Origin: Topomyia yanbarensis | Taxonomy: Eukaryota > Arthropoda > Insecta > Diptera > Culicidae | Direction of reading: 5' to 3' | Assembly (NCBI RefSeq): GCF_030247195.1 | Contig: NC_080672.1 | Span: 31,193,906-31,257,905 of the forward strand | DNA length: 64,000 nt | In this document: one piece after another, positions 1 to 12,640 of the stretch | Layout: every line of letters starts with the position of its first letter | Position numbering within the stretch: position 1 is the first letter of the stretch | Notes under the pieces: generated by a model | The model's database searches: none | What the model saw: only the letters and a program-made list of their open reading frames with translations | What the model was told of the DNA's origin: nothing | Program-made: the position numbers and the translations under genes

Positions 1-540
1 ATCTCCAGCGATGGACCCATGCTACACCACTTCTTATGCTGCTTTCACAGAGCCCATGACGGGCCAACTGGTAGGGTGCTAATGTTGATTTCGGTGGCAC
101 CTGGAGTCTGATGAGCGGAATCCATTACATTTCGCATTACTCAACTAGTCCCTGGCGGCGGATGTAGACTACTCCGATGGAGAGCCCTCGGCAACGGAAT
201 TTCTCCCGAACCTCGACTTTCTTGTTTCATGGTAGCTTTCTAGCCGGCAGCACTACTTTGTTGATCCTTTCGCTACTTCCTCTGTAGCTGGTCGCTACTC
301 TGTTGACAGCGTCCCAGGTATGTTCGTCGTAGGACATCTCTTCGACGATATCGTCGCCTGTCGCGCCGAACATATCCCTTCGAACTTTCTCGAACCTAGC
401 GCATTTGAAAACCACATGTTCAGGTATCTTTTGTCCATTAGCACGCTCTAGGCAAAGAGGCGACCAGCGAGCTTTCTCCACGGTCGAGGATCTGTTCTGT
501 TAAGACTATTTTTTGTCAGATAAACTATCTTATTTAATAA
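1..540 (-). pseudogene. Second, 5'-truncated copy of the R1-type LINE 3' end
   Basis: This segment is a diverged duplicate of about 553-1060, in the same orientation. The minus-strand peptide at 481-227 includes PEHVVFKCARFEKVRRDM, the Cys/His motif near the C terminus of R1-like ORF2, followed by SYDEHTWDAVNRVATS. A run of TAAA units at 531-553 separates the two copies and may be the 3' tail of the upstream (minus-strand) copy. The element continues past the left edge of the window. Confidence 0.65.
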
Positions 541-552
541 ATAAATAAATAA

Positions 553-2470
553 ATCCCCAGCGATGGACTCATGCTACACCACTTCTGCTGATTTTGCCGA
601 GTCCACGACGGGCCAATCGATAGGGTGCCGAAGTCGATCCGGCAATTCCGGGGGAGCCTAGAGTCAGATTCACTGGCGTCCCGATGAGCCGAATCCAATG
701 ATACATTGCGCATTATTCAATTAGTTCCCGGCGGTGGATGTAGTCTCCTCCAATGGAGAGCTTTCGGCAACGGAATTTCTCCCGAGACCCGAATTAGTTG
801 TTTCATGGTATCTAGCGGGGGGCACTACTTGGTGGTCCCTGCGCCAGTTCCTCTGGTCGGTGGTCGTTACTTTGCTGACAGCGTCCCAGGAATGTTCGTC
901 GTGGGACATCTCATCGACGATATTGTCGCCCGTTGCGCCAGACAGATCCCTTCGAAACTTTCTCGAATCTAGAGCATTCGAAGACCACATGTTCAGATAT
1001 CTTTTGCTTAATAGCACACTTTAGGAAAAGGGATGACGAAGCTTGTTCAAACCGATGCCGGTAGCTCCGAGAACATCCGCGTCCGGAAAAAAAACTGCGT
1101 GAGATGTCCCACTCTTGTTGCCACTTGGCAAAGCGGGTGCACTTTGAGTTCGGCGAAGCAGCCTAATGCCGTCTTTTGCTGCATCTTGCTAATTCGATGT
1201 TCAACATGAACCTTGCCTCTACGGTAGCTGTCTTCGTCACCTTCTCACACAAATTGTTGACGTGATTGTTGGTTCGATGGAATTGAGTGTCTCCCGATGA
1301 TGATCAAGACAAGTTGGATTTGTTAGACTGATGACCAACACTATCTTCGCTTTGTGGTGAGCCAATTGCAACTTGACATCAGCCATCGAGGTTTCATGAA
1401 TTGTGTTATCCCTACCGTCAACGTCTGCACTTCCTCTAGAGTCTCGCCGGCTATCGTAATGTCGAGTTAATTTGCAAACCTCGACTCTTCTGGGCAGTTT
1501 TAGTGTTAGCGCTCCGTTGTACATGATATTCCACAGCGTAGGGCCGAGTATGGTGTCCTGAGGTACTCCCGCCGCGACCCCAATCGACATCTTACCCATG
1601 TTCGTTCCGTAGACCAGCAATCGGATCTGAAAGTAACTTTTCAGAGCCTTGCACAGGTAGTTCGGAACGAGTATTGACGCTGTCGGGCGCGTTCTCCATG
1701 TTGATCGTTACACCAGATCTACCGTCGAAATCCCTGTCCGAAATCTGAACAGCCTCTGCGAATAATCCATTCTCTCTATCAGTGTGGTTCACCAGTCTGT
1801 TGAGAATTACCCTATTCAAAAATTTTCCAAGAGTATCCTGTTGATCTTTACCGTTTCGATCTTAGATATCCTTGGTTTTAGCAGAGACATCACCGTCTGG
1901 ATCTTCCAACTACCCGAGAAGTAACCTTCGTCCAAGCATTTCTATCACACTGTCCTGAAAAAATCCGGAAACGCTAGAATCGCGGTCTTCAGGGTCACAT
2001 TGTGGATACCTTCTTCTCTTTCAGTCCTTTTGCCGTTGTAAGGAGCTCGTCGTTGGAGACCCGATTCTCACCGATATTTTCACCGTCTGCATGGACGTAC
2101 GATGAAGGCGGTCATACAGTTGGGTCGTGCTTCGGTAAGAGACCTTCCACGATAGTGTTTAGTTTATCAGTGCACATTTCAGTTGGATCCATGATCTTTA
2201 CCAGCACGATACAATAAGCATTGTTCCAGAGATTAGCGTCTACTTCTTTGTACAGCTCCTTGTAGCTGATGCACTATCTCAAGTTTAACGGCGGCTCTTG
2301 CCACTCTTCCCGTAATGTCTCAGATTTTGCTCTCCGAACGCGTCTTTCGTTTCACCAATACCCCGCATCTTTACGAAATGTACTTGTAATCTGTCAGTGT
2401 AACAATTTAGCACTGGGTGGAAAAATACCTATTGCCGATTATTCTCGTCGTTGAATGTATTTGTTTATCC
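553..2470 (-). pseudogene. R1-type non-LTR retrotransposon relic: reverse transcriptase and C-terminal region
   Basis: Read on the minus strand, frame-shifted segments follow the order of an R1-clade ORF2. There is a pre-RT linker near 2250-2170 and an RT N-terminal part near 2150-1990. MNRVILNRLVNHTDRENGL lies at about 1819-1763. The catalytic-region stretch GVPQDTILGPTLWNIMYNG lies near 1580-1520, and the AHHKAKIVLV segment near 1350. The end matches the conserved C-terminal tail (SHDEHSWDAVSKV) near 870. Many stops and frameshifts make it non-functional. The FADD motif is not intact. The clade is inferred from the MYNG-LKLP style of the RT and the C-terminal motif. Confidence 0.7.
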
Positions 2471-4588
2471 TTCCGGCAGTCGCGCTAGTGCACGCTGCTC
2501 TGAAAAGCTAGAGAAACTGTCTTAGATCATCAGCGGCTGCTCATTTAGTTGGCCATATGCACAACTTCCGGAGGGTTATGCAACATAACTCTCCACTGTT
2601 CAGTATGCTTATTCATATTTTTAAGGGAAATATTGTTTTAATTTTTATACATAAACCAGGCCAAGCGCACATTTTTTTGATTTTGTTCGTTCCGTATATA
2701 AAAGGAAGGTATAGAAACCATCAAACGATCAAGTTTTTCTCCGAGTCCCGGAGTGCTCTTCGACTAGACTCAACAAATTGTGACAAGGTCTCTTATCGAG
2801 AAGAAATCTTGATCAGACACCACCGCTTTCTGACTCATGGTAGTGTTGGATTCCTACTATGGTGGTTTATAGTAAGTATACCGACGACTAAACCTAAACC
2901 TCTTGTTCCTCCCAATCCTCATCCTTCCGGGGCCACCGATGGGTATTGCTTCATAAGGAATTGTGCTCTTGCTTTTTTGTGTTAATCGTTCGTGTTTTTT
3001 TCCATTCATGCTGTTTCTTGCTTGCTGTGTAACCTTCGTGGTATAACTGACGTGCTCAGGTCAGCTGCAAAGAACGCCTATTCAGAGATGCCGAATATTA
3101 CGTCTTGAGGTGCTTTCGACTTACATCTCTTTACAACCATCTACGCAGGGGTTCTTATTTTTCTTGGCGATACTCGTTTTTAATTATCTACTACCTGATA
3201 CTGAGAGTTTCCTGGTGGCAGAATTTCCCCCGATACCGATGCCCGTTTTCGTGAGCCATTTAGTTCCTAGCCACTCTGGCGCAGAGATCCTCTGCAATGA
3301 AATTTCTCTAGACAATGACATCCCGATTTTCAGTGAGCTCGTTTTGTTTGTTCGATATTTTTTCTCCTTAGCTGCTGTTGCTAGCTCGCTGACCGATCAT
3401 TGCTGTGTAACTGATTTACTCACAACTGTTGTTAATATCGAAACTTGTCGAGGCGTAGACCGTTTGACTATTCTTTTACACCAACCATCGCAGGGTTTCT
3501 TCAAAGACTTGTTTCTAGAATGACCGAACTCAAATGACATTGTGTGTGGAAACGGTTTGCAGATCAGGGAGCTAAGAAGTTTTCAAAAGAAATTCTAAAC
3601 TCTCATGGAAGGGGTTTGAACCCCCAAAACCCTCCGCTTGCGCACGGGCCTTACATAAATGTAGTGTTTTATGATGTATTCGTGTACATAAATAATATAG
3701 GACTTAGGCAGGCCACTTCTTGCTATTATAAGTATGCTGATGATCCTGCGCCTCAGCGATGCGGCGAGGCAGTTTTTTGTTTTGTTTTGGCCGTAAGGAA
3801 GGCGGCTATTGTAGTTCAGAAAGTTTTGAAGTACGGTGACAGTGTAGTGGGCGGTCGATTATTCGCATGAATGGGCCGGCCCGCAGTTCGGGAACTAGTG
3901 TTTTGGTGTCGGCTCGCCGCAAATGGAAGCGTCAAGAAGCCATTCGCTTCTCTGGCTAAGTATAAACGCCTCACTGTGAAGGATTAAAAGTACGTAAATT
4001 TATATAATCTTGAGTTTCCTTTTGCTTGTTTGTGTACGGATATTCAAAATTATGGTAAATGCACTTAAGCCGCCCTGTCATCTAGGGTCTGCCGGGCTGA
4101 TAAAAAGGTAGCCAATTAATGGGCAAAGCCTTGCTTTCGTACTATTTAAAATTTTTCCTTGCTAAGTCTTATATCAAGCTTCGCCAGGGCTTCCAACAAA
4201 TTGTACCACACTGCATCCACAAACTTAGTCGAATTTTCGCCTTTTCAGTCCCTAGAGGACGTGTGGCACCCGGCCAAGAATTGAGCCATTGGGTCCCTGC
4301 TCCCATGTCGTGGGAGATGACTGAAAACAGGAGTCTCTAAGTCAAGGTGCAGTTCCGTGCCGAGGAATTAAAGACTGGAGGGTCTAAAACATACATGGAG
4401 TCTTTTGTGTTTTGCTCTTACTGTGTTAATCGAAACTCTGACACAGTGGACCGTTATTTTCTTCGCAAATCGTGGAAATCAAATGATCGTGTCATCCGCC
4501 ACATTCGTTTTCATCACAACTTGCTTGATGCCCTTTAGGTGTTGTGCAATATATTTCGGAAGTGAAATATACAGTTTTCTAATCAACT
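2471..4588. other. Mostly unrecognised degraded repeat DNA
   Basis: No credible gene was found. A stretch near 3190-3270 resembles 140-240, 720-820 and 32160-32240, sharing the AATTTC-CCCGATACCGATACCCGTT type core, so it is probably another scrap of the R1-like 3' region. Near 3660-3760 a plus-strand peptide ending YKYADDPAP resembles the RT catalytic YADD box of a LINE, but it is too short and decayed to classify. The other open frames look like chance. Confidence 0.4.
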
Positions 4589-4837
4589 ATGGTTAGAATG
4601 GCGTTAATCAATCTCCAGCATAAACCTACAGTCACAGTTACTATAACTGTCGGTATTATAGACAAAAAGTATAAATATTGTTCAGTGCATCTGCCACATA
4701 ATGAGTCATCTCTTTCTGATGATTTCAAAAGCATTGTATCATATTGTAGCAGAAATGGGCTTTTGCTCCTTATCAGCTGCGATGCAAATGCTCATCGCAA
4801 CATTTGGGGCAGCACAGACATCAATCTGCGTTTATAG
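4589..4837 (+). pseudogene. LINE endonuclease-domain fragment
   Basis: The 82-residue frame contains YKYCSVHLPHNESSLSDDFK and later LLISCDANAHRNIWGSTDIN. This matches the APE-type endonuclease of mosquito non-LTR elements, whose core (CDANAH..WGSTDIN) holds catalytic Asp, Asn and His residues. It ends abruptly at the converging minus-strand LINE relic. A related but different copy lies at 23465-24711. Only part of the domain is present, so this is a dead fragment. Confidence 0.7.
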
Positions 4838-4840
4838 CTG

Positions 4841-5930
4841 TTACTGGCTAGAGTGAACTCCCTTTTTGTGATGTAACGTGGTGTAACGTCGAAACACGGC
4901 TGCTCGCAATATTTTCGGTTTACGTAGTTGGACTATGCTGGTTTCGGTCGTGGACGGGGTGCAGGCACATGTATTTTGAAAAGCTGTTTCAGCACCTGTG
5001 ACATTTTTTATACATCCACATCTATCGAGAAACTTAAAAAAGTCTTCCAATTGGTTGCCTGTAGTGAGTTATAAAGTGTAGAGAAGTCAGTTTTGGAAAA
5101 ATTGAACTCCCAAACATCCTCTCGTTATGAAGAACCAGCTGGGGACAAATTTGCGTTATAAGAAGTGAAGGATGATGTGCGTCCGAAGCAACTAACGGCT
5201 TATATGCTTCTGAAACGGTGCAGTGTATTCAAACTTATTCATTTATAAACAGAAAGACCAGGATTAGATTTCGAATATTATTTGTCGCATGATCATTACT
5301 GACATTCCCTCCAATAATGTAGTACTCACTCTTGAAAAGATTGATTCAGAAAGCTCTGTGAAAGCATACTCGGAGTGGGTACTCTTCCGAAGAAGTCCAG
5401 GGGAGTTATAATCACCAAACGTTTTTTTTAGATGTGCCGTTTTGGGTTCAATGGAAGATGCGATGTCAAGTGTGGAGTTTATGTGCTTCTGAATAACTTC
5501 TAGGAATTGAGGGGAATATATGCTACACCCACGAAATTTGGATTGTCATATTTATGATTGGATGACAGTTAGTTGCAGACAGCAATGAACACACCACCAC
5601 CACGTTTTTGTCCAACACTGTCAGAATCGCAATCGTTATGGTGTACCGATTAACTTGAGCCAAATAAGCGAGTTGATTTGATCATTCAACCACGTATCGG
5701 TCAGAGCAACAACATCATGATCGACATTTGAAGCAGCGACGAACAGCTCATAAATGTTTGTGCGTAGTCCTCTCACGTTCTGATAGTATAAACCTCCTGA
5801 CGGTTGAACGGAGCAAGATCGAGCGGCGCGGCGGTGGTGGTGGAAGTAAATTGTTATTGGTGTGGGTTTTCAAAAGGGGCAGCATCTGTATGTCCGACCT
5901 TGGAAGAACTTATACATTCATTGTATTTAC
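4841..5930 (-). pseudogene. CR1-like LINE relic: endonuclease and linker to RT
   Basis: On the minus strand, 5800-5640 reads YYQNVRGLRTNIYELF and then VVALTDTWLNDQINS, the start of a CR1/Jockey-type endonuclease. Near 5650-5590 it reads DSDSVGQKRGGGVFIAV. Near 5080-4860 it carries the linker (LQATNWKTF, VPAPRPRPKPA, then a basic region). The order and motifs match the better-preserved copy at 27968-32075. Stops and frameshifts are frequent and the RT domain is missing. Confidence 0.65.
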
Positions 5931-6390
5931 CTGAGAAAACGCACACACGAGTTCCATGTTCTTCGAATTGGTCTGACTTGTTTAGCGCGTTATTATCTGA
6001 CCGGAAAAGGTCGATGTCGTGTCCCTCAAGTGGACAAATAGAAGTCGGCGACGGAATCGATCTGATTTCGCCTGCTGGATAAAATTGAATTTCAAAATGG
6101 TGTCAAAAATCAAATTGTGGCAACTGCCCGCCAATACTATTCCGAAAATAACCATATTGTTGAGGTGCGGGCCACAAGGAGTCTTCCAGAGCCGTCTCTT
6201 CCATCTTTCCGAAAATCTTCTGCATTCAAAAGGATATATAAGAATATTTTTACAAGAACCGTGTTAATTGCGAAATCCGCGCAAAGCTTGAAAAAATATT
6301 CTAAGTCTTATGCTGTGAGTTTTTTCACGCGGGCTTTTGAATTAACGTGATTTTTTCGCGAATTTTCCAATGAACGAGTTTTTTTTTTAC
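5931..6390. other. No gene recognised
   Basis: Short overlapping frames but no known motif. AT-rich toward the SINE at 6391. Confidence 0.4.
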
Positions 6391-6573
6391 AGGGGTGGGC
6401 ATAGCACAATTCGTAAATCGATTGCCTTGTAAATACGCAGCTAACCTGGGTTCGGTTCTCAACCCCGCACATAGGGTTAGAAATTTTTCTAAAGAGATTG
6501 TTCTAACCCGAAAAAAGGCAAATGGCCATAAGGTTAAAACCTCTACAATCAAAATAAAAAAAGTTTTTTTTTG
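6391..6573 (+). mobile_element. tRNA-derived SINE (Feilai-like)
   Basis: The head resembles a tRNA. An A-box-like TAGCACAATTCG lies near 6401-6412, and a B-box-like GGGTTCGGTTCTCAACCC at 6448-6465 is flanked by self-complementary CC/GG pairs. A body (AGGGTTAGAAATTTTTC and following) leads to an A-rich 3' end near 6560-6573. This is the layout of the tRNA-related SINE Feilai of Aedes. The flanking T-rich tracts prevent a clear target duplication. The family name is from memory of its structure. Confidence 0.65.
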
Positions 6574-9548
6574 TTGGGATATTACAATAAATTCGGTTTT
6601 TAGGCGTTTTTTACGCGGTTCGTATCCCCGCGTAAAAAAAACCTGGGTGTAACTACATATCCCGATCAGAAACCCATAACAGGAATATTACAAAACTATA
6701 TCTCGCATTGTTACTTGTTATAAATTTCTGTTATTTTAACTACTAACGAGACCTAGTTTATACCACAATATGTTACAAAAAATTGTGTTCTGTTATTATC
6801 TTGTTATTTCATTTTGATCGGGATACTCACGCTCGGGATACTTTTGATCGGGATACTCACACTCACAAATTGTGCACACATTTAGTACCTGAATCCATTC
6901 GCACTAACTATTCGGATCTGGAAAACACAATCTTTCGACCATATTGTTTTACCAGAAACGTTTAATTTAAGTTCCATCGGATTTTCCCATTCGAAACCAC
7001 CCCCATCACCCCAGCCCTGCCACCCTGCAAGTAAATCCGACCATCCCTTGTTTTTTTCCTTCTCTCTTCGGCTCACCGTCGCTTTGGTTTGCCATTCACA
7101 CAGGTTTTGCTCCGCAGACTCGGTCCTACATTTTCATTTGTTACCATTAATCCGCTTTCCGTAATTTAAAGGGATTAAATATTATGTTCACTGCATAGTT
7201 TGATAATAAGTAAATTACTGCCCTTGCCGGTACTGGTTGAGGATGACTGCGGAAATCGTCGAGCGAGGTTCTCCTTTTGCTCAAGTGCTCGTTCGGGTTT
7301 GGTACCTGTCCTGGCCAGGCCCCGGTGGCCGACGGGGCTAGCTTTCTGATCGCTGCCCGTTTGCCAAGGTGTACCGGCTGTCCTCTCTGCGCTCGAGAAA
7401 TTGCAGCATTGCACCGGGTTAAACTCGAGCTTGGGGGCAGCATGATGAAGGCCATTTTATTTGCTTGATCCGGTTTTAGTTATATGTTTCCGGCTAAGAG
7501 TTGTACAATATTATACAGTTTGGGTGGTGGGTGGCTGGGGTGTGTCTGTGTGTTTGGGAAAAATGGAGGCAAGCGGAAAACTAAAGGAATGAAAGAAATT
7601 TCATTTCTTTCTAAAAGAGAAAAGCTTTTAGTTGTGTATAAAACTGATTAAGAGCAGAGTGGATGGTAGAGGAGCAGAAATTTTCATTTTATTCCAATGA
7701 AAGGCTCGCTCGCTGCCATCGTAGCGTTTGTTGGAAGTTTTTATTGTTATTTGTCTGACAATCTACTTACTTATGTGAGCAGAACAAAATGCATTATTAA
7801 TTTAGTCAACTGAATGTGATTGGTGCAATAAGGCCCTGGACTTTATTTCTTCTGAATCACTAAATATTTAACTTAATCAGTGGACCATTTGTGAATAAAA
7901 TTTAGGTCGGGTGAAAATAAAAAAAAAGAACATATTTTAGAGCATATCACATCGTGAGTCTGATCAATAAAAGTAATTAACTGTCCAACGCGCTTGATCT
8001 GATGAGTCGATACCTAATTCAAATTTGTTGCGGAATTGGTACCTTTTGATGAGCGGTACCTACCGAGGGACGTGTGACGGTTCCTATTCCAACAGCTATC
8101 TGTAAGTATTCGAAGGCGTCCTTTGAAATGTCATCGAAATATTCCAGCTGCCAATTTATAGGCCGCACGTGACAATAGAAAAAAATGATCCACATTCCAA
8201 CGACGTTCGAACCGAAGCAACATCGACAGCCAATCAATAGTCAAGCTTCACCAGCAAAGATCACAGCCTCTTCATATTTTCGTTACCAATTGCCGCGCTG
8301 TCATCACTGACTTCGGCAAAAAATAGAGCGTGAGACAGAGGTAGAAAAAAATACCCTGACTACGCTGTCAGAATTGAATTTCTAATCCAATATCTTCGAG
8401 CGCTCTTTCAAGTTCCTGTCAAGGTTGGCCGCGTAGAAATCGGGACACCAGACACCCTGACGTTCCATCGCTAGTTCCCCAGAAGCAACAGCAGAAACAG
8501 TCGCGAAAATGTCAACCAACTGACATATGACAAGTGACGGGGAACGAGATGGGAAACCATATTTTTCATTAGCACTGCCACCGGTGTCACGTACTTTTGA
8601 GTACCCCGTCCCTGCTGACAACCGGGCCGGAGTAAATGATGGGAAATCTCTCCGGGAAATCCTTGCGGGATGCCTCGGAACAATTTGTCTCCAGGCTCAC
8701 TCAAAACGGGGGGGTTGAGGCGCGGTGTGGGCGAAGGGGCTGAACCGAGCCGACCATAGCCTCGTGTGTTTTTCCGAAGCATCGTACTTTCTATGATGGA
8801 TGAGAATGTTATTTGGTAACAAATATTTTTTCATGTCCTCCTTCTCCGAGTGCGAGAGAGATAAGGGAGAACGATTGGGCCATCAGCCAAACCACCCTGC
8901 CCTGGCTACGAGTATGAAAACCGGCGACGTTGAGTGACGTGTTTTGCCAGTGAATTGCGACAGGGAATTCCCAGGGCTAGCATTAGAAGAGTATCAAATT
9001 TTATGAATTTGCGATAGCACAGGGCGATTGCCACAGCTGGTGGTGAGGAAAGCAACAACAACAACAACAGCTTGGGTGGGCGGTCGGTACTTTTATCTGA
9101 GATGCCGAAAAGTACGTGGAAAATGTTGCAAATATGAAAAGTACTCGTTGTAAGCTTTGTTTGACTGATTATGGTTCCCGCTGCGGTGATCACACAAACG
9201 GAATGCGATGCTAAAAGTGACCTGGTGAACCGGCTCGTAAGTGGCAACTGCAGGGATACTCGGTGTAGCACTGTTTAGCCGGGGATTTTGATTGTGAAGA
9301 GAAAGTGGATCATAAATTAGAACAAATTTGTTGAATCAAACTCGATTGCGGAATAGTGACCGCTCAGAAAACTTTGTGTTGGGTCAAATACCGAGAGCCC
9401 GATCAGAACCGTTCTGAAAAAGTAATGTCTTGGCTTGTAGTATGCCTTTGATGGAGACAATTGTTTACTCAAAGGATGTTTTTTGGCCTCAAATGAAATC
9501 GTATTTTTCCCAAATATGAAAAAGAAAAATTTCTCAATTATTTACTAA
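6574..9548. other. Long non-repetitive stretch, probably intron or upstream DNA
   Basis: No recognisable protein motif on either strand. Visible items are a GC-rich patch at 7270-7450 with modest open frames on both strands, a GT-rich run near 7525-7560, and a CAACAA run at 9052-9070. The near absence of transposon signatures contrasts with the rest of the window and suggests older, host-derived sequence. Confidence 0.45.
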
Positions 9549-10317
9549 GGGGCCATGCATAGATGACGTAGCATTTTGGGGGGTAGGGAGGGTATATCAA
9601 ATTTGTGACGAAGGGAAGGGTAGGGTCAGAAGTTGTGCGACGTAGCATTAAGTTTAAACCCCATTGTTTAGAGAAAACAATTGAATGATCCTCCAATCCC
9701 AAGAGAAATAAATTTAAATTCAAACAAGTTACATTGGATGCGGGTTTTCATGAGGTAAATTTTACGATTCGCGGAATTACAAGTTCGCAAAAATAAGAAA
9801 AGATTTTGTATGCGGATTTAACTTGCTACATTAGTTAGCTAATGTTGCTAACTAGTAGACTTAGTTTAGAAGCTGAAATAAATTTTCACTTCGTATTCAA
9901 CCAAACAAAATTTAGTAATTTAGATGAACGTATGCTTCTTAGAATCATTGACAGCTGCAGGATTGTGAACTGAGAGACCTTCTCTTCATACTCCCCTTGA
10001 CATATAAATTCAGAACAAAACTATCAACACTATGTTTGTCATGAAATGGGTTTATTTTGCACGCAATTTGCTGTTATAATGAAAATGTTGATAAAAGTCG
10101 TCAAACATTTTGAAAGGATATGTATTTAAAATAATTGAAAAACATATGTAATTTTTTTTTCATCCCCCGGCCGCTTTGCATGGGACGAGGGAGAGGGGGT
10201 AGGTAAATGCTACGTTGTTTACGAGGGGAAGGTTCGAATGTTGTGACCAAATGCTACGAGGAGGGAGGGAGGGGTCAAAAATCGTCGAAAAAAGCTACGT
10301 CATTTGTGTACGGCCCC
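9549..10317. mobile_element. Harbinger-like MITE with TAA target duplication
   Basis: The left end starts GGGGCCATGCATAGATGACG and the right end is its imperfect inverted copy (CGTCATTTGTGTACGGCCCC). The element is flanked by TAA at 9546-9548 and 10318-10320. G-rich inner arms (GGGGGGTAGGGAGGG on the left, GAGGGAGGGAGGGG on the right) are shared by both ends. A 3-bp TWA-type duplication is typical of PIF/Harbinger. It has no coding capacity. A shorter relative is at 56851-57152. Confidence 0.7.
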
Positions 10318-10575
10318 TAAATATACTGTACAATTTCGTACTAAATCTGTTACTCGTTAGGCACGACCCCATTCGATTTTGACGAGAATCGGCACATGTT
10401 TTCGATATGTAATATGAAGAATTTTTCATCGGTCTAGAGATCCGCTTGACCCAAGACTTTTGAAAAGGTAGTACGTATTTTTTGACACTTGTTTGAAAAA
10501 ATAACGTAACTGAAAATGCCTTGATGGCATTGAAATTATCTCTGAGAAGCAGCTATAGAGAAGCAAAACAATTGT

Positions 10576-11885
10576 TTTAATCCACTTAGTGGTGCGATTG
10601 TGCCTTTCTTATTCATCCAAACTAAGATTTAATAACTGGTTACGTTCAATATAACATTGAAAAAATGTGTATTACATTCTTATTTCACTTGGTAAGTATA
10701 TATTAATTCACGACTGCCACGAACCTGATGAACAACATGTCGACGCTAACACACTTGACACAAGTATAAATGTAATATTGAATAAGCTTCATCTGCGTAA
10801 GCTCAATGTTGTCTTCATGTTAACATATTTTGAAATTCGTGGTGGTGGGGAAGGGGGAGGATGCGTCGGGAACCACCTAACTTATTTTGGTATACCGAGC
10901 GGGAGAAGCGAGTACGGGTATGATGTTGGTATGAGAGAGATGGGGGGGGGGGATAAAGGGAGTAATGGAGTTGTATGACAATTGAAGAGGAAGCGGTGGA
11001 TGGGGGATGAAAACCCCAACTGCATTTTATACCTTCCATTTGAGACTAGGTTAGTGAAAATTGGTTCAATCATCATCGAAGTGGCTTTAATTCTGGAATA
11101 TACCCGGAATTGTGGATAGTGGAAAATATGTTCCAAAAATCTTTAAATCTCCATCAGTGATCTAGGCCTGCGAGTCTAAGAAATGTGATGTTAATTTAAA
11201 TAGATATTTTAGCTATGAGGTATTACGATTGTACCGATTTATCTGAGAAATTCCTATGTGATCGCAATAACCAAGCTGAAACCAAAAACCAGCACTGAAT
11301 GAAATTCAATAGCATTAAATGGGAGTATTATATCTTTCATTTGAAATAAAGTTTGTAAAAATCAGCTAAGAGTTCGCTGAAAAATAGGTGTGATATTTGC
11401 TTAGGAACTTGGCGCGTTCCCTGAGGTACCAAGAACCGTCATAGGTGGCCAATGTGGTCAAAGCTACTTTAACTGGTCATTAGTGATCTAGGCTTGCAAA
11501 TCCAAGTAATGTTGAACCCATTTGTATATGTATTACATCATTCGGACATCATAGTCTTGCCAGCTTATATGGGAATTTGCTATGTGACCTTACTTTTCAA
11601 CCCGTAACTCCGGAACCTGATGCCATATCAACTAAAAATTAAATTGCAGCTTATGGAAGTGCTATACCGTTCATTCGAAACTAAGTTTTTTGTAAACCGG
11701 TTCAGTTATCTCTGAGAAAATTGAGTGACTTTTTTTGATACACACATGCACATACATATACATACACACAGACATTTTGCAATTTCGACGAACTGAATCG
11801 AATGGTATGTGACACTCGGCCCTTTGTTGTAAAGTCATTTTTTAGAGTGATTGCATAACCTTTCTTTATATTAGAAAGGCAAAAA
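10576..11885 (+). repeat. Recurrent interspersed repeat, copy A
   Basis: It begins TTTTAATCCACTTAGTGGTGC and ends with a hairpin (CCTTTCTTTATATTAGAAAGG) just inside the right edge. The same ends occur in copies at 14886-16078, 16079-17121 and 46721-47292. The internal order is conserved: a G-rich block, modules such as AACTCCGGAACC, then a CA/TA microsatellite near 11740-11772 next to GACGAACTGAATCGAATGG. No coding capacity. It is not assignable to a named family without a search. Confidence 0.6.
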
Positions 11886-12640
11886 ACTATTATAAATATT
11901 TGTTTTGAAATTTGCATTTCGATTTCGTCTCATCAGAACCCGACACTAACTTAATGATCGGACTAAGCTAGCGCCGGATTGACGCTAGTTCCAAAAGCGA
12001 AAGCACTTTTTGTGTTTCTGAGTAAATCCTTAGTCGTGGATGATATCCTGCAAGAAAAGCAAATCAAATGTTTTGTTTCAAAAAAAAGTCATTCGAGATT
12101 TTACGCCTTTTTCATAAAGTACATGGTGCTACAAAAGACAAAAATATTGAATGTACTTTTCAAGTGATCTAGTAAAGGTTGTAGGTCTGGTCAAATTTAT
12201 TACAAAACCACGATTGAATAATTCAATATACCCTCAACATGTTGATTTATAGCAAAAAAACTATTTGTCCAAAGGCAATGTACATGCAATGTTGAGAATC
12301 GAACAACAAAATTTCGTTCGAAATGTTTCTATGGAATATGCCGCTTTAACCCTTCCATCTGTGTGAGTTGATGGAATACTTTTTGAATGACCAATTCCAG
12401 AGTTATCTCATTTTCACCTGGAAGATGATTTTTAATTTCAAACAAATTACGGATTTGAACTGCGAAGCTCCGTTCCATTTTTTTCCATAATTTCTTCACA
12501 ATGATTTTGTTGAAACCCGAAACCCCTACCATCATTTGGATCTGTTCTGCTCTCAAGCCCAGTTCATTGGGAAAATTCGATCGTTTAAAGTTTTTCCAAC
12601 TCCAAATATAAACTTTTTTACAACAATCATGTACCCAAAA
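11886..12640. other. No feature recognised
   Basis: AT-rich sequence with no coding motif or clear repeat boundary. Confidence 0.35.

Noticed and set aside
3110..3523. 137-codon plus-strand frame
   Set aside because: Overlaps a scrap of minus-strand R1-like 3' sequence. No domain.
6391..6470. A functional tRNA gene
   Set aside because: The A and B boxes are present, but the cloverleaf is imperfect and a SINE body with an A-rich tail follows.
7147..7468. Opposing frames over the GC-rich patch as an exon
   Set aside because: Neither frame has recognisable protein character or paired splice sites.
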